A DNA stretch of 64,000 nucleotides from Myxococcus hansupus (GCF_000280925.3 NZ_CP012109.1:8266501-8330500), one strand, 5' to 3'. Positions 23,664 to 35,338 are shown, numbered from the stretch's first letter. Program-made: numbers and translations. Notes: a model not told the origin generated them from the letters alone.

Positions 23664-24892
23664 CACCGCTCACCTCCCAGGGCGTAGATCAAGGACAGCC
23701 GTCCCACGAGCGCGCCACCCGCTTGCACCTCGGCGGCCACGCCCCACGACTCCGTCAGCAGCGCGCGGCCTCGCAGGCCAAAGGCGCCGACGATGCCGCC
23801 ACCTCGAGAGCGGATGCCTCCGGCGAAACCGTCCTTCCGGTGGTCGTAATAGAGCATCGCCTCGCCTCGGAACGGTCCGCCGCCCCGGCCCAGCCACACG
23901 CCGTAACCAAAGGTGTAGAGGAGCTGCTCGTGCAGGTTCCCGTCACTCACCGCGCCCGGATAGGTGAACGTCTCCAAGGAGGTGCCCAGGCTGACCTCCG
24001 CGAACGAGCCCGCCAGGGCCGGGCTGAGGCGTGACATGGCCAGACGTCCGCGCAGGCTCACCTCGCCGCTGACCATGGCGAAGCCTTCCGTGGGGTAGCG
24101 GTGGAACTGGCCAAAGGCCTCCACGTCCAGCGCGCTGCCGTCCGTCCCCACCAGCGAGCGCTCCGGCGCGCCCATCAGACGCCATGCGCCGCCCAGGCGC
24201 ACCTGCGTGTTGCCTTCGGAGGGGTCCACCCGAACGGTGCCCAGCAGCCGCAGCGATTCAAAGCGGGCCTGCGCTCCCACCGTGAGGAAGTGGCGGTAGT
24301 CGAAGGACGTGTCATTCACGTGCTGGTAGCCCACCTCCAGCTCCAGCGGCGGCAGCATGGGCGGCGCCACGCCCGGGTCGAAGGCTGGCGACGTCACCGC
24401 ATAGAGGTTGGCCAACGCGGAGATGCCCAGCGTGCTGAAGCCCGCCAACGTCACCGCGTACAGCGGAGCGATGGTGCGCCGCGACGCCCCCGTGAGGACG
24501 ATGGGCACACCGCCCAGCGCGATGAGCCCCAGGCCCGCGCCCTCCAGCGCGAAGAGCCGCTTCGCGGTGTGCGTGTCCCCCGCCACCAGGGGCGCGAGCC
24601 CGTGGAAGAGCAACCCGGGCACCACCGCCACCGGCACCGCCCACGGCTTGAAGTCCGGGCGCCTCGGTACGGCCTGGGCATCCAGGGACACCTCCGTGCG
24701 CGGTGGCGCGTCGGCCGCCACCGCCGGGTTCCCGAGCGATGACGCGGGCGCGGGCGGGGCCTGGACGGGCGCATCCGCGGGATGGGCGGTGTCCGGCGTC
24801 CCCTCCTGGGCCAGGCCCGGAGTCGAGAACAGCCACACTGCAATCAAAGACAGGGAGGCCCACCGCGAACGCAGGGGGTGCTCGGACGCCAT
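23663..24892 (-). CDS. Outer-membrane beta-barrel-like protein
   Basis: 409 residues. A signal peptide of ~29 residues ends STPGLAQ, followed by a Pro/Ala-rich linker to ~75 and a segment with several hydrophobic stretches (LAPLVAGDTHTAKRLFALEG, then GLGLIALGGVPIVLTG). From ~175 onward there are alternating strands with aromatic edges (LELEVGYQHVNDTSFDYRHF, GEVSLRGRLAMSRL, FGYGVWLGRG), ending in LSLIYALGGER. It probably sits in the outer membrane with a partly periplasmic N-terminal part. It is translationally coupled to the metallophosphoesterase gene. The start at 24892 has GCGGAG close upstream; the longer open frame lacks signal-peptide features. Confidence 0.65.
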   Translation of the reverse strand: MASEHPLRSRWASLSLIAVWLFSTPGLAQEGTPDTAHPADAPVQAPPAPASSLGNPAVAADAPPRTEVSLDAQAVPRRPDFKPWAVPVAVVPGLLFHGLAPLVAGDTHTAKRLFALEGAGLGLIALGGVPIVLTGASRRTIAPLYAVTLAGFSTLGISALANLYAVTSPAFDPGVAPPMLPPLELEVGYQHVNDTSFDYRHFLTVGAQARFESLRLLGTVRVDPSEGNTQVRLGGAWRLMGAPERSLVGTDGSALDVEAFGQFHRYPTEGFAMVSGEVSLRGRLAMSRLSPALAGSFAEVSLGTSLETFTYPGAVSDGNLHEQLLYTFGYGVWLGRGGGPFRGEAMLYYDHRKDGFAGGIRSRGGGIVGAFGLRGRALLTESWGVAAEVQAGGALVGRLSLIYALGGER

Positions 24893-25103
24893 CAGCTCCG
24901 CCTTTTTCTCAGCGAGGGACCGGCCGCCCCCACCCTCCGGCCGGGCCGGACACAATCTCGTAAATAACCGGAGGGGAGCCTCTCACAGCCGCCCCTTCGA
25001 TGAAGAAGTGTGAAGGTACGAGACCGGTGGTCGCTGAAAAACTTCGCAGGGAGTGCAATCCGGATCCGGGACTTTCCCCGGAAGGAGGGTATGCTCACGT
25101 CCC
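24893..25103. promoter_or_regulatory. Divergent promoter region
   Basis: 211 bases between the minus-strand outer-membrane gene and the plus-strand kinase gene. It must hold both promoters. GGAAGGAGGG at 25080-25089 is a strong ribosome binding site but lies 14 bases before the chosen kinase start. It also precedes an out-of-frame ATG at 25091, whose frame is open to 25489 inside the kinase gene. Confidence 0.45.
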
Positions 25104-27920
25104 GTGGCGGAAAACAGCCCTCAGCACTTCGGCAAATACGTCCTCCTCTCGAAGATTGCCGCGGGAGGCATGGCGGTCACCTACCGCGCACGGATGACGG
25201 GCGCGGCGGGGGTCACCAAGCCCTGCGTCATCAAGCAAATCCTCCCGCACTTCGTCGACGACACGGACTTCGTCGAGATGTTCATCGGAGAGGCGCGGCT
25301 CGTGGCCAGCATGAGCCACAGCAACATCGCGCAGGTCTTCGACTTCGGCGAGGTGGACGGGCAGTACTTCATCGCCATGGAGTTGGTGCAGGGCCAGCCC
25401 TTGTCCAAGGTGCTGCGCCGCGCCCAACGCATGGGGATGGGCGTCTTCCCGGAGGCATTGGCCCTCCACGTGGCCAGCAAGCTGTGTGACGGCCTGGACT
25501 ACGCGCACCGCCACATTGGCGAGGACGGCCAGGCCATGGGCCTGGTGCACCGCGACGTGTCGCCAGACAACGTCCTCATCTCCTACGAGGGCGAGGTCAA
25601 GGTCATCGACTTCGGCATCGCCAAGGCGACCAGCGCGGTGGAGGCGAAGACGTCTCCCGGCACGCTCAAGGGCAAGTACCCGTACTTCTCCCCGGAGCAG
25701 GCCCAGGGCCGGCAGGACCTGGACGCCCGCACGGACGTGTACGCCGCGGGCGTCGTCCTCTACGAAATGGTGTGTGGCAAGCGCCCCTATGAAGGGGAGT
25801 TCGTCACCGTCCTGCCCCGAATCCTCGTCGGAGACTGCCTGCCGCCGTCCGTCCTCAACCCCGCCGTCAGCGCGGACGTGGAGACGGTCATCTCCCACGC
25901 GATGGCGCTGGACCGCGAGGCGCGCTACCAGACGGCGAAGGACTTGAGCGAGTCGCTGGTGGAGCTGCTCTACCGCGACAACCCGCGCTTCACCCCCACC
26001 CTGCTGTCGCAGCTCATGGCGCACCTCTTCGCCGAGGAGTTGACCGCCGAGGGCCGCAAGGTGGAGCTGTCCGCCGCCTTCCAGGAGCAGCTCGCCGCGT
26101 GGCAGACGGGGGCCGTGGAGCCCTCGCAGGGCCGCGCGCGGCTCCCGTCCAGCAACAGCCAGCGGGCCTCCAGTCCCGGCATCCGCAGCCGGCCGGGCAG
26201 CGACAGCGGCAAGCCCGGGAGCGAGGGCGGACGCCGCCCCACCACGAGCAACCCGGGGGCTCGCCGGCCCACCAGCAGCGGCGTGCGGCGGGTGACGAAT
26301 CCGCAGGTTCCGCGCTCCGAGGGCGGCGCGCGGAGGACCTTCACCTCCGAGCGCCCCGCGCTCCCCGCCCCCGCGCTGGACGAGGAGCCGTTCACCGACG
26401 CGGGTGACGCGCCGCCCCCCACCCTGGCCGCGCCGCACGACACCCCCGTCGAGGTGCCCGCCGTCTCGCCCACCGAAGGCAAGGAGCCCACCACCGAGGC
26501 GCATTCGGTGGGGACGTGGGGCCCGAAGGGCTACCGCACCACCGTGGACGATGCCCGCGACAAGCTGGCGCGCGAGGAGGCCGCGCGCGTGGCGCAGGGC
26601 AAGGAGAAGGCGCGCACCCTGACGGTGAGTGTCTTCGCCATCGCCGGGGTGCTGCTCGTCCTCGGCGTGTTCTACAAGCTGGTCATCGCGCGCGACTCGA
26701 CGTTCGACGACATGTCCGCGTCGTCGACCACGCTGTGGCTGGCCTCCAAACCCGCGGGCGCCACCGTGCGGCTCAACGACCGGACGCTCCAGGGCGTCAC
26801 GCCGATGATGATTGAAGTCCGCATTGGCGAGGCCAACACAGTGGCCCTCACGATGCCGGGCTACCTGCCCTGGACCAAGCGCTTCACGCCGACCTCCACC
26901 CTGGTGGAGCCGCTGACCGCGGAGCTGAAGCGCGCCACCGAGCCCGAGAAGCCGCCGGTCGTGGCGGTCAAGGCCACGCACGTCCCCGGAAACACGGGCG
27001 CCACCGTCAGCGACGACGCCGGCGCGACGCCCAGCGACGACGCCGGCGCGGTCGCCAGCGCCGTGACAGGGGAGGACGCGGGCGCGCCGCTGGCCGCGGA
27101 CAGTGGCGGCGCGGAGCAGGCCGTGGCCCAGGGCGGCCCGGTGCAGGACTCCGCCACCTCGCCCACGGCCCGCCCGATGAACGAGGAGGACTACCCCACG
27201 CGCATGCTGGTGCTGCGGCCCCGGCACAATGCGGCGCCCATCGCCGAGTACGCCACCGCGAGCATCGAGCTGAACCCGGCCACCACGTATTCGGTGTGGA
27301 CGCAGGGCACCGCCGCGCTGGCCGAGGGCCGGGGCACCGCGTCCAACACGCTGGCCTATTACATCGAAGGCGACGTCCCAGCGGACAACAGCTTCGGGCT
27401 GCTCGGCGCGTCGACGCGCACCATCAAGGGCGCGCGCAAGCTCCACGTCTTCGCGCTGGACGAGAACGGCCCGGACGACAACAGCGGCGCCGTGCGCATC
27501 AACGTGCGCCAGTCCGCCTACGTGCCGCCGCGCTCGTTCACCTTCGAAGCGAAGGAGCACGCGGTGCAGTTGAAGCCCGAGCACCAGATGCTGCTGCGCG
27601 GCCTCGACCCCAAGTCCACCTACCTGTTCACCGTTCGGGATGACCTCGCGGAGCTGCGCTCGGGCCCCAACGGCCGCGTGCGCCAGGTGCTGTGTATGGA
27701 GCGGCGTCCGGAGCCCGCCTCGGTGCGAGTCACCCACCGCATCCTCCAGGCGGGAAAGCGCTACCAGGTGTCCGGCGCGGAGGACCTGCACTGCACCTTC
27801 CCGGACGCGCAGGTGGGCGACAACCGGGGCGCCTTCGAGGTGGACATCGTCGACGTGACGGCCATGTCCCGGAAGGAGCGCGCCGAGGCGCTGAAGGGCT
27901 CGGGCCGCTCGGAGCGGTAG
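25104..27920 (+). CDS. Membrane Ser/Thr protein kinase with PEGA domain
   Basis: 938 residues. The kinase domain at ~8-285 has loop KIAAGGMAVTY, lysine K44 (VIKQIL), catalytic HRDVSPDN with D151, DFG with D169 and YFSPEQ in the activation segment, so it should be active. A Ser/Arg/Pro-rich linker runs to ~500. One membrane helix at ~506-530 (TVSVFAIAGVLLVLGVFYKL) is followed by a PEGA domain (LASKPAGATVRLNDRTLQGV) in the periplasm, then repeats of DDAGA and a C-terminal strand-rich domain. Such Pkn kinases carry signals in myxobacterial development. I start at GTG 25104 because AENSPQHFGKYVLL matches the usual start of this kinase group; an upstream ATG at 25053 adds an atypical leader. Confidence 0.9.
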   Translation: MAENSPQHFGKYVLLSKIAAGGMAVTYRARMTGAAGVTKPCVIKQILPHFVDDTDFVEMFIGEARLVASMSHSNIAQVFDFGEVDGQYFIAMELVQGQPLSKVLRRAQRMGMGVFPEALALHVASKLCDGLDYAHRHIGEDGQAMGLVHRDVSPDNVLISYEGEVKVIDFGIAKATSAVEAKTSPGTLKGKYPYFSPEQAQGRQDLDARTDVYAAGVVLYEMVCGKRPYEGEFVTVLPRILVGDCLPPSVLNPAVSADVETVISHAMALDREARYQTAKDLSESLVELLYRDNPRFTPTLLSQLMAHLFAEELTAEGRKVELSAAFQEQLAAWQTGAVEPSQGRARLPSSNSQRASSPGIRSRPGSDSGKPGSEGGRRPTTSNPGARRPTSSGVRRVTNPQVPRSEGGARRTFTSERPALPAPALDEEPFTDAGDAPPPTLAAPHDTPVEVPAVSPTEGKEPTTEAHSVGTWGPKGYRTTVDDARDKLAREEAARVAQGKEKARTLTVSVFAIAGVLLVLGVFYKLVIARDSTFDDMSASSTTLWLASKPAGATVRLNDRTLQGVTPMMIEVRIGEANTVALTMPGYLPWTKRFTPTSTLVEPLTAELKRATEPEKPPVVAVKATHVPGNTGATVSDDAGATPSDDAGAVASAVTGEDAGAPLAADSGGAEQAVAQGGPVQDSATSPTARPMNEEDYPTRMLVLRPRHNAAPIAEYATASIELNPATTYSVWTQGTAALAEGRGTASNTLAYYIEGDVPADNSFGLLGASTRTIKGARKLHVFALDENGPDDNSGAVRINVRQSAYVPPRSFTFEAKEHAVQLKPEHQMLLRGLDPKSTYLFTVRDDLAELRSGPNGRVRQVLCMERRPEPASVRVTHRILQAGKRYQVSGAEDLHCTFPDAQVGDNRGAFEVDIVDVTAMSRKERAEALKGSGRSER

Positions 27921-28147
27921 CAACCACCCGGGCGAGCGGCGCCGCCGGGGCCTTCGCCTGGAGTGTGGGTGACTACCCTTGGGGAATCGAGGCCCCGCGC
28001 GTCGTCCAGCGACGGGGGCCTGGCTTCCTTCCGTAAGGGCTACCGAGGGCCCGGCAACACGGAGGCCCGGTTCGACAAGGACGGGAAAGGCACGTGGGCG
28101 CGGGGCCGAGGGGGCACCGGGCCCACGCGTCTTTCCAGTCGGGCTGG
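27921..28147. terminator. Convergent intergenic region with hairpin
   Basis: 227 bases between the kinase gene and gyrB, which converge. cgtgggc (28093-28099) pairs with gcccacg (28121-28127), with further pairing inside. This is a probable gyrB terminator. No gene is seen in the interval. Confidence 0.45.
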
Positions 28148-30595
<2,448 letters not shown>

Positions 30596-30752
30596 GTGAA
30601 GCTGTCCTTGGGAAAAGGAGCCTTGCAACAGGTCCGTGCGTACCACTTCAAGGCACGTCGAACAAGGTTAACGAGGACTCGCAAGGCTGCGTAAACATTC
30701 GTGAAATCCGCCTGGCCGCCTGCCTGGGAGGCCGCCCCGGGAAACGGGGTGT
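30596..30752. promoter_or_regulatory. gyrB upstream region
   Basis: 157 bases between the gyrB start and the stop of the next minus-strand gene upstream. It contains a GTTAAC palindrome and an AT-richer stretch near 30660-30705 that is the likely gyrB promoter. No precise -35/-10 can be assigned. Confidence 0.35.
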
Positions 30753-31211
30753 TCAGGCGTCGAAACGAGGCGGCGGGAGACGCTCCTCCAGCGCCGCGAT
30801 CAACTCCTCGAAAACAGCCTTCCGGGCGAAGAGATGCCGGGTGACGAGCACTCGGCCTTCCTCCTTGAGGAACAGGGCGAGCACGCCCCCCTTCCGGCCA
30901 ATCCGGCGCACGTGGTCAATCTGCCCCCAGTGCAGGTCCAGCTCCCGCGGGCTGAAGGGACGGGCCACGCGCACGCCCCGCGCGTCCAGCGTGACGCCCC
31001 AACCGGAGCGCGGCCGCAGGCGGTGGAAGGACACCAGGAAGGTCAACATCAGGCCCGCCGAGACGCCGGCGCGGGCCATGGACTGGACGCCGCCTTCGGA
31101 GCGGGCATCGGCCAGGGCCCAGGCCGTCAGGACGGCCAGCACGCACGCGCCCACGAACAAGGCGATGCGGGTGGCGCGAGGGTCAAAGGCGTAGAAGCGC
31201 GGGCTGCTCAT
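30753..31211 (-). CDS. Small membrane protein with PH-like domain
   Basis: 152 residues. Two membrane segments at ~15-35 (RIALFVGACVLAVLTAWALA) and ~45-62 (ARAGVSAGLMLTFLVSF) are followed by a cytoplasmic strand-rich domain at ~70-150 (GWGVTLDARGVRVARPFSPR, then ELDLHWGQIDHVRRI and VLALFLKEEGRVLVTRHLF) ending in an amphipathic helix. The layout, with L/W-G-I at the strand ends, resembles bacterial PH-like membrane proteins. Function unknown. It lies 157 bases upstream of gyrB and in the same orientation, but with a likely promoter between. Confidence 0.65.
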   Translation of the reverse strand: MSSPRFYAFDPRATRIALFVGACVLAVLTAWALADARSEGGVQSMARAGVSAGLMLTFLVSFHRLRPRSGWGVTLDARGVRVARPFSPRELDLHWGQIDHVRRIGRKGGVLALFLKEEGRVLVTRHLFARKAVFEELIAALEERLPPPRFDA

Positions 31212-31311
31212 GAGTGCCCCCGCACCCTAATCCTCCCAGCGCCCGGGTGCGCGGTTTTGAGCGCCGCGTGTGTTCTCCGCCGGGCGGAGCGGTCCTACGC
31301 TCGGACGCGCC

Positions 31312-32067
31312 ATGACGAATGCCGAGCTGACCGCGCGCCTGTTGCTGAACGTCATCGACTTCAAGCACCTGCAGCGGGAGCGGGGCACGCTGCGGCACCT
31401 GGGCCTTCCGGGCGTGGAGGCCTTCTCCATCCCGGAGCGCCCGGACCACCTGCGCTTCCATCAGGTGTACTTCCACGACGCCGGGGCGCTGGCCGTGGCC
31501 CTGCCCGCCCTGGAGGATTTTTTCCGGGGGCTGGCCATCCCCGCGTGGCGCGTGGCGCTGCTGCCCGGTGACGCCGACGGCCGACGGGTGCTGGAGGGCG
31601 CGGGCTTCCGCCCCGACCCGGTCCGGATGGATGCCATGGGGCTGGCGCTGGAGGACATCCCGGACACCCGGCCCGCCCTCCCCCTGGAGGCCTCCGAGAC
31701 ACAGGACGACATGGTGGCCATCAACAAGCGCACCTGGAGCGCGCTGGGCGGACAGCTCGATGTCTGGCTGCGCCCGCCCCGGCTCGCGGTGCACACGCTG
31801 GTGGTGAAGGAGGGCGGCGCCCCGCTGGCGTGTGGAATGGCCCGGGACGTGGGGGACACCACGGGCATCTACATGGTCGCCACGGTGCCCGAGGCGCGGG
31901 GCCGGGGCCTGGCCGCGCAGGTGATGCACGGCCTGCACCACCACGCCCGGGCCCGAGGGATGAAGGCCGCGGTGCTCCAGGCCACGCCCGAGGCGAAGCC
32001 CCTCTACCAACGCCTGGGCTACCGCGACCTGGGCGCTTGGGAGAACTGGGGCCGCGCGGGTGGGTGA
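31312..32067 (+). CDS. GNAT-family N-acetyltransferase
   Basis: 251 residues. The C-terminal half is a GNAT fold: TLVVKEGGAPLACGMARDV (strands 3-4), YMVATVPEARGRGLAAQVM with the acetyl-CoA-binding R-G-R-G-L-A loop, then AVLQATPEAKPLYQRLGYRD, the typical Y-x-x-L-G-[YF] end. The N-terminal half is a diverged GNAT-like domain (GVEAFSIPERPDHLRF). The substrate is unknown. The ATG at 31312 begins the natural N-terminus; the upstream in-frame ATG at 31270 is not supported. Its last 25 codons are the first unit of an 87-bp tandem triplication that includes the stop codon. Confidence 0.85.
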   Translation: MTNAELTARLLLNVIDFKHLQRERGTLRHLGLPGVEAFSIPERPDHLRFHQVYFHDAGALAVALPALEDFFRGLAIPAWRVALLPGDADGRRVLEGAGFRPDPVRMDAMGLALEDIPDTRPALPLEASETQDDMVAINKRTWSALGGQLDVWLRPPRLAVHTLVVKEGGAPLACGMARDVGDTTGIYMVATVPEARGRGLAAQVMHGLHHHARARGMKAAVLQATPEAKPLYQRLGYRDLGAWENWGRAGG

Positions 32068-32241
32068 GCCGCCGACGAGGCGAAGCCCCTCTACCTGCGC
32101 CTGAGCAACCGCGACCTGCGCGCTTGGAAGAACTGGGGCCGCGCGGGGGAATGAGCCGCCGACGAGGCGAAGCCCCTCTACCAACGCCTGGGCTACCGCG
32201 ACCTGGGCGCTTGGGAGAACTGGGGACGCGCGGGAGAGTGA
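31990..32241 (+). repeat. Three 87-bp tandem copies of the acetyltransferase gene 3' end
   Basis: Each copy starts gaggcgaagcccctctac and ends with a TGA (32065-32067, 32152-32154, 32239-32241). Copies are joined by the nine bases gccgccgac. The period is exactly 87 (29 codons), so all copies stay in the frame of the gene, separated by stop codons. The encoded tails are EAKPLYQRLGYRDLGAW, EAKPLYLRLSNRDLRAW and EAKPLYQRLGYRDLGAW. Copies 1 and 3 are more alike than copy 2. Copies 2 and 3 have no own start and look like untranslated duplicates unless UGA is read through. Confidence 0.9.
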
Positions 32242-32271
32242 TTCAGCCGCGGGCCCCGACCGGCGCGTGAG

Positions 32272-33090
32272 TCAGCGCAGCGCCTCCAGCTCCGACAGCG
32301 CGGAGAGCACCTGGGCTGGCTGGCGCAGCTCCATCAGCCGATCCGCCAGTCCGTAGGCGGCCAGCCGCGCCACGTGCGCCAGACGCACCAACCGGACGCT
32401 GCCGTGGCCACCATCCAGCGCCGCCACCACCAACCTCAAGGGCTGGCCATCCGGCGTGTCCCCCTTCAGGGGCTTGGCCAGCGTCACCAGGGCAGCCGCG
32501 GGCGCCAGCCCCGGCATGAAGGCATGGGGCACCGCCACGCCCGAGCCCACCGCGCACGAGGACTCTTCCCCACGCTCCCGCAGGCCCTTCACCAGCAGCG
32601 CCGCGTCCACGCCGGGGCGCCCTGACGCCAGACGCTCGGCGACCACGTCCAACACGTCATCCCAGCCCGAGCAGGACAACTGGAGCACCATCCGCTCCGG
32701 CGCCAGGAGCGGCGCGAGCGGCGGCACGGGGGTGTCCGTCCGGGTGCCGCGCACCGGAAACTCCGCGTCCAGGAAGTCACGCACCCGGGCGAGCTGCCCC
32801 CCGGACAGCCTCCGCCGGGCAATCTCCAGGAAGAGCGCCCCGGCGCCCGGCACCTCTTCCAGGTACCCGGCGACATAGGGGCTCACGCGGTTGGCCACGT
32901 CCATCAACAGCGCGGGCGGAACGTCCAGCTCGCGGGCGATTGCCGTCAGGCGCTCGGGCGTGGGCGGCGCGTCCACGCCGTTCTCCACGCGGCTGAGGTA
33001 GGCACTGGACACGCCGATGCGGCGGGCCAAATCCCGCAGGGACAGGCCCGCGTCCACGCGCAACAACCGGAGGGTGGCTCCCAGATGCAT
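32272..33090 (-). CDS. XRE-type regulator fused to a PTS EIIA (type 2) domain
   Basis: 272 residues. The N-terminal helix-turn-helix at ~4-60 (LRLLRVDAGLSLRDLARRIG, then VSSAYLSRVENG) is a classic XRE/Cro fold. The C-terminal domain at ~130-270 matches the fructose/nitrogen-type EIIA domain, with the phospho-accepting His in GSGVAVPHAF (H189). The protein could sense the phosphorylation state of a PTS and convert it to gene control. Its ATG overlaps the stop of the antiporter gene by one base (TGATG), so both are co-translated. EIIA-Ntr is known to regulate potassium transport in enterobacteria, so pairing with a cation antiporter is functionally suggestive. AGGAG lies close upstream. Confidence 0.85.
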   Translation of the reverse strand: MHLGATLRLLRVDAGLSLRDLARRIGVSSAYLSRVENGVDAPPTPERLTAIARELDVPPALLMDVANRVSPYVAGYLEEVPGAGALFLEIARRRLSGGQLARVRDFLDAEFPVRGTRTDTPVPPLAPLLAPERMVLQLSCSGWDDVLDVVAERLASGRPGVDAALLVKGLRERGEESSCAVGSGVAVPHAFMPGLAPAAALVTLAKPLKGDTPDGQPLRLVVAALDGGHGSVRLVRLAHVARLAAYGLADRLMELRQPAQVLSALSELEALR

Positions 33091-35237
33091 CAGCTCCTCA
33101 CGGGCAGCGCTCGGGCCGCGTGGGGGCCATTGTCGGCGGCCTCGGGGGTGGCCTCCGCCGCCGACGCCGGCGCCGGGTCGCACACCACCAGCAGCGACCC
33201 GGGGGCGTCCCGGACGATGCGCTCGCGATGCAGACCGAAGACCTTGTCCTCGAGTCCCCACTGTGCCCCCACGCCTACGATGACCAGGTCATAGCCGTGG
33301 CGCGCCTCCTCGAGCGCGGCCTCGTCGGGCGCGTCGCTGCGAACCACCTTCAGCACCACGCCGCCCTCGGTGGACGGGAACAACTCCTCCACCTGCGCCC
33401 GGGCCCCACCATGGCCGCCCAGGTCCGCCGTCACGTGCAGCACCGTCACCTCGGCGCCGGACTGCTTCATCAGCCGCCGCGCCAACGCCAGCGCCGCGCG
33501 GTCATGCTGGCTGCCGATGAAGGGCACCAGCACGCGCTTGATGTCCGCCAACCCCCGGTCCACCAGGACCGCCACCGGGCCGCTGGCCTCCTGCATCACC
33601 TCATGCACCGTGCCGCCCAACACCGTCTGACTGAAGAGCGGCTTGTGCCAGCCCAGCAGCACCAGGTCCGCGCGCCGGGCCTTGGCCGTGCGGCAGATGT
33701 CCTGCGCCGGCTCCCCGGAGACGAACGACAGCGGCCGCACGGAGAGCCCCAGGCTTTCGGCCCGCCACAAGAGCGGCGTCAGCGCGCTGTCCTCCTCCGG
33801 GTCCCGCTGCTGCTCGGGCCGCAGCGACGCGCGCTCCGGCGACACCAGGTGCAGGGCATGCAACTGCGCACCCTCTTCCGCGCCCGTCAGCGAGCGCGCC
33901 AGCGTGGCCATGCCCGGCCCCGCCTGCCCGTGGGACACGCACATCAACACGCTGTAGGGCACAGCCCCTGGCTCCACCGGCATCGGAACCACCACGCGGT
34001 CCCGGGCCAGCTCCTCCGTCGGGTAGATCCACCGCAGCAGCGGCGTGGTGATGAACGTCGTCACCAACGCCATCAGCACCATCATGGTGAAGAGCTGGGG
34101 CGAGATGACCCCCAAATCCAGGCCGATGTTGAGCACGATGAGCTCCATCAGCCCGCGCGTGTTCATCAGGATGCCAATGGCGCTCGCCTCGCGCCATCGC
34201 AGGCCCGTCATCCGCGCCGCCACCGCGCTGCCGCCGAACTTCCCCAAACAGGCCAGCACGATGATGACGCCGCAGGTCACCCAATCCTCGGCGGTGTTCA
34301 ACAGGCCGATCTGCGTGCGCAGACCGCTGAAGGCGAAGAAGACGGGCAGCAGCAACACCACCGCCACGTCCTCCAGGCGCTCCGCCAGGGACTCCGCCAG
34401 CCGGCCCTCCTTCGGAATCACCGCGCCGAAGAGGAAGGCGCCGAAGAGGGCATGGATGCCGATGAGCTCCGTCACGCCCGCGGACGCCAGCAACATCACC
34501 AGCGTGACGGCCACCACGTTCTGGGTCAGGCCCTCGCGGCTGGCCACCCGCGCGCCCAGCCGAGCGAGGAAGGGCTTCACCACCATCAACATGAAGACGA
34601 TGTAGGCCAGCGCCAGCACCGTGGTGAGCCCCGCCTGCGCCAGGCTCGACGCGCGGACGATGGACACGACGAAGGCCAGCAAGCACCACGCGGTGACGTC
34701 ATCCACCGCCGCACAGGCGATGGCCACCGTCCCCACCTTCGACTGGAGCAACCCGCGCTCGGTCAGGATGCGCGCGAGCACCGGGAAGGCGGTGATGCTC
34801 ATCGCCACGCCCATGAAGAGCACGAACGACGAGAACGGCACCTCCGGCGACGACAGGCTCTTGTAGAGCCACAACGCGCCCGCGCCCGCGCCCAGCGCGA
34901 AGGGCACGACGATGCTCGAGTGGCTGATGGCCACCGACGTGTGCCCCCGGCCCTTGAGGAGCTGGGGGTCCAGCTCCAGGCCGATGAGGAACATGAACAG
35001 CACCAGGCCCACCTGGCTGAGCAGCGTCAGCACGGGCATGGATGAGGCCGGGAACAACGAATTCATCACATCCGGCGCCAGCCACCCCAGCAGCGACGGC
35101 CCCAGGACGATACCGGCCACCACCTCCGCGATGACCAACGGTTGCCCCAACCACCGCGCGCCACGGCCAATCAGCCGCGACAAGCCAATGATGACGATGA
35201 GCTGCAGAATCAGCAGCGCGAGTGCGTTGGTGTGCAT
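33090..35237 (-). CDS. CPA2-family cation/H+ antiporter with two UspA domains
   Basis: 715 residues. The N-terminal ~400 residues hold about 12 membrane segments of the KefB/NhaA-like CPA2 family (LVIAEVVAGIVLGPSLLGWL, MSITAFPVLARILTERGLL, then ACAAVDDVTAWCLLAFV with the paired acidic ion-binding residues, and NTRGLMELIVLNIGLDLG). The C-terminal ~290 residues are two tandem universal-stress-type nucleotide-binding domains (YSVLMCVSHGQAG... and IKRVLVPFIGSQHDRAALAL). It exchanges Na+ or K+ for protons, probably gated by nucleotides. GGAGGG precedes the ATG at 35237. It is followed by the coupled XRE-EIIA gene. Confidence 0.92.
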   Translation of the reverse strand: MHTNALALLILQLIVIIGLSRLIGRGARWLGQPLVIAEVVAGIVLGPSLLGWLAPDVMNSLFPASSMPVLTLLSQVGLVLFMFLIGLELDPQLLKGRGHTSVAISHSSIVVPFALGAGAGALWLYKSLSSPEVPFSSFVLFMGVAMSITAFPVLARILTERGLLQSKVGTVAIACAAVDDVTAWCLLAFVVSIVRASSLAQAGLTTVLALAYIVFMLMVVKPFLARLGARVASREGLTQNVVAVTLVMLLASAGVTELIGIHALFGAFLFGAVIPKEGRLAESLAERLEDVAVVLLLPVFFAFSGLRTQIGLLNTAEDWVTCGVIIVLACLGKFGGSAVAARMTGLRWREASAIGILMNTRGLMELIVLNIGLDLGVISPQLFTMMVLMALVTTFITTPLLRWIYPTEELARDRVVVPMPVEPGAVPYSVLMCVSHGQAGPGMATLARSLTGAEEGAQLHALHLVSPERASLRPEQQRDPEEDSALTPLLWRAESLGLSVRPLSFVSGEPAQDICRTAKARRADLVLLGWHKPLFSQTVLGGTVHEVMQEASGPVAVLVDRGLADIKRVLVPFIGSQHDRAALALARRLMKQSGAEVTVLHVTADLGGHGGARAQVEELFPSTEGGVVLKVVRSDAPDEAALEEARHGYDLVIVGVGAQWGLEDKVFGLHRERIVRDAPGSLLVVCDPAPASAAEATPEAADNGPHAARALPVRS

Positions 35238-35252
35238 CCGGCCCTCCACGTA

Positions 35253-35271
35253 AAGTGTTAAGCTGGCACTT
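35253..35271. promoter_or_regulatory. Inverted repeat at the antiporter promoter
   Basis: aagtg (35253-35257) and cactt (35267-35271) form arms with a nine-base spacer, 16 bases upstream of the antiporter start. A plausible operator for the XRE-type regulator encoded by the same operon. Confidence 0.35.
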
Positions 35272-35338
35272 ACCAACCTGATCCACATGCGTCAACGGAG
35301 GGCGACTCGCGGCGTCGCCGGGCACACGCCCGCCTGCT

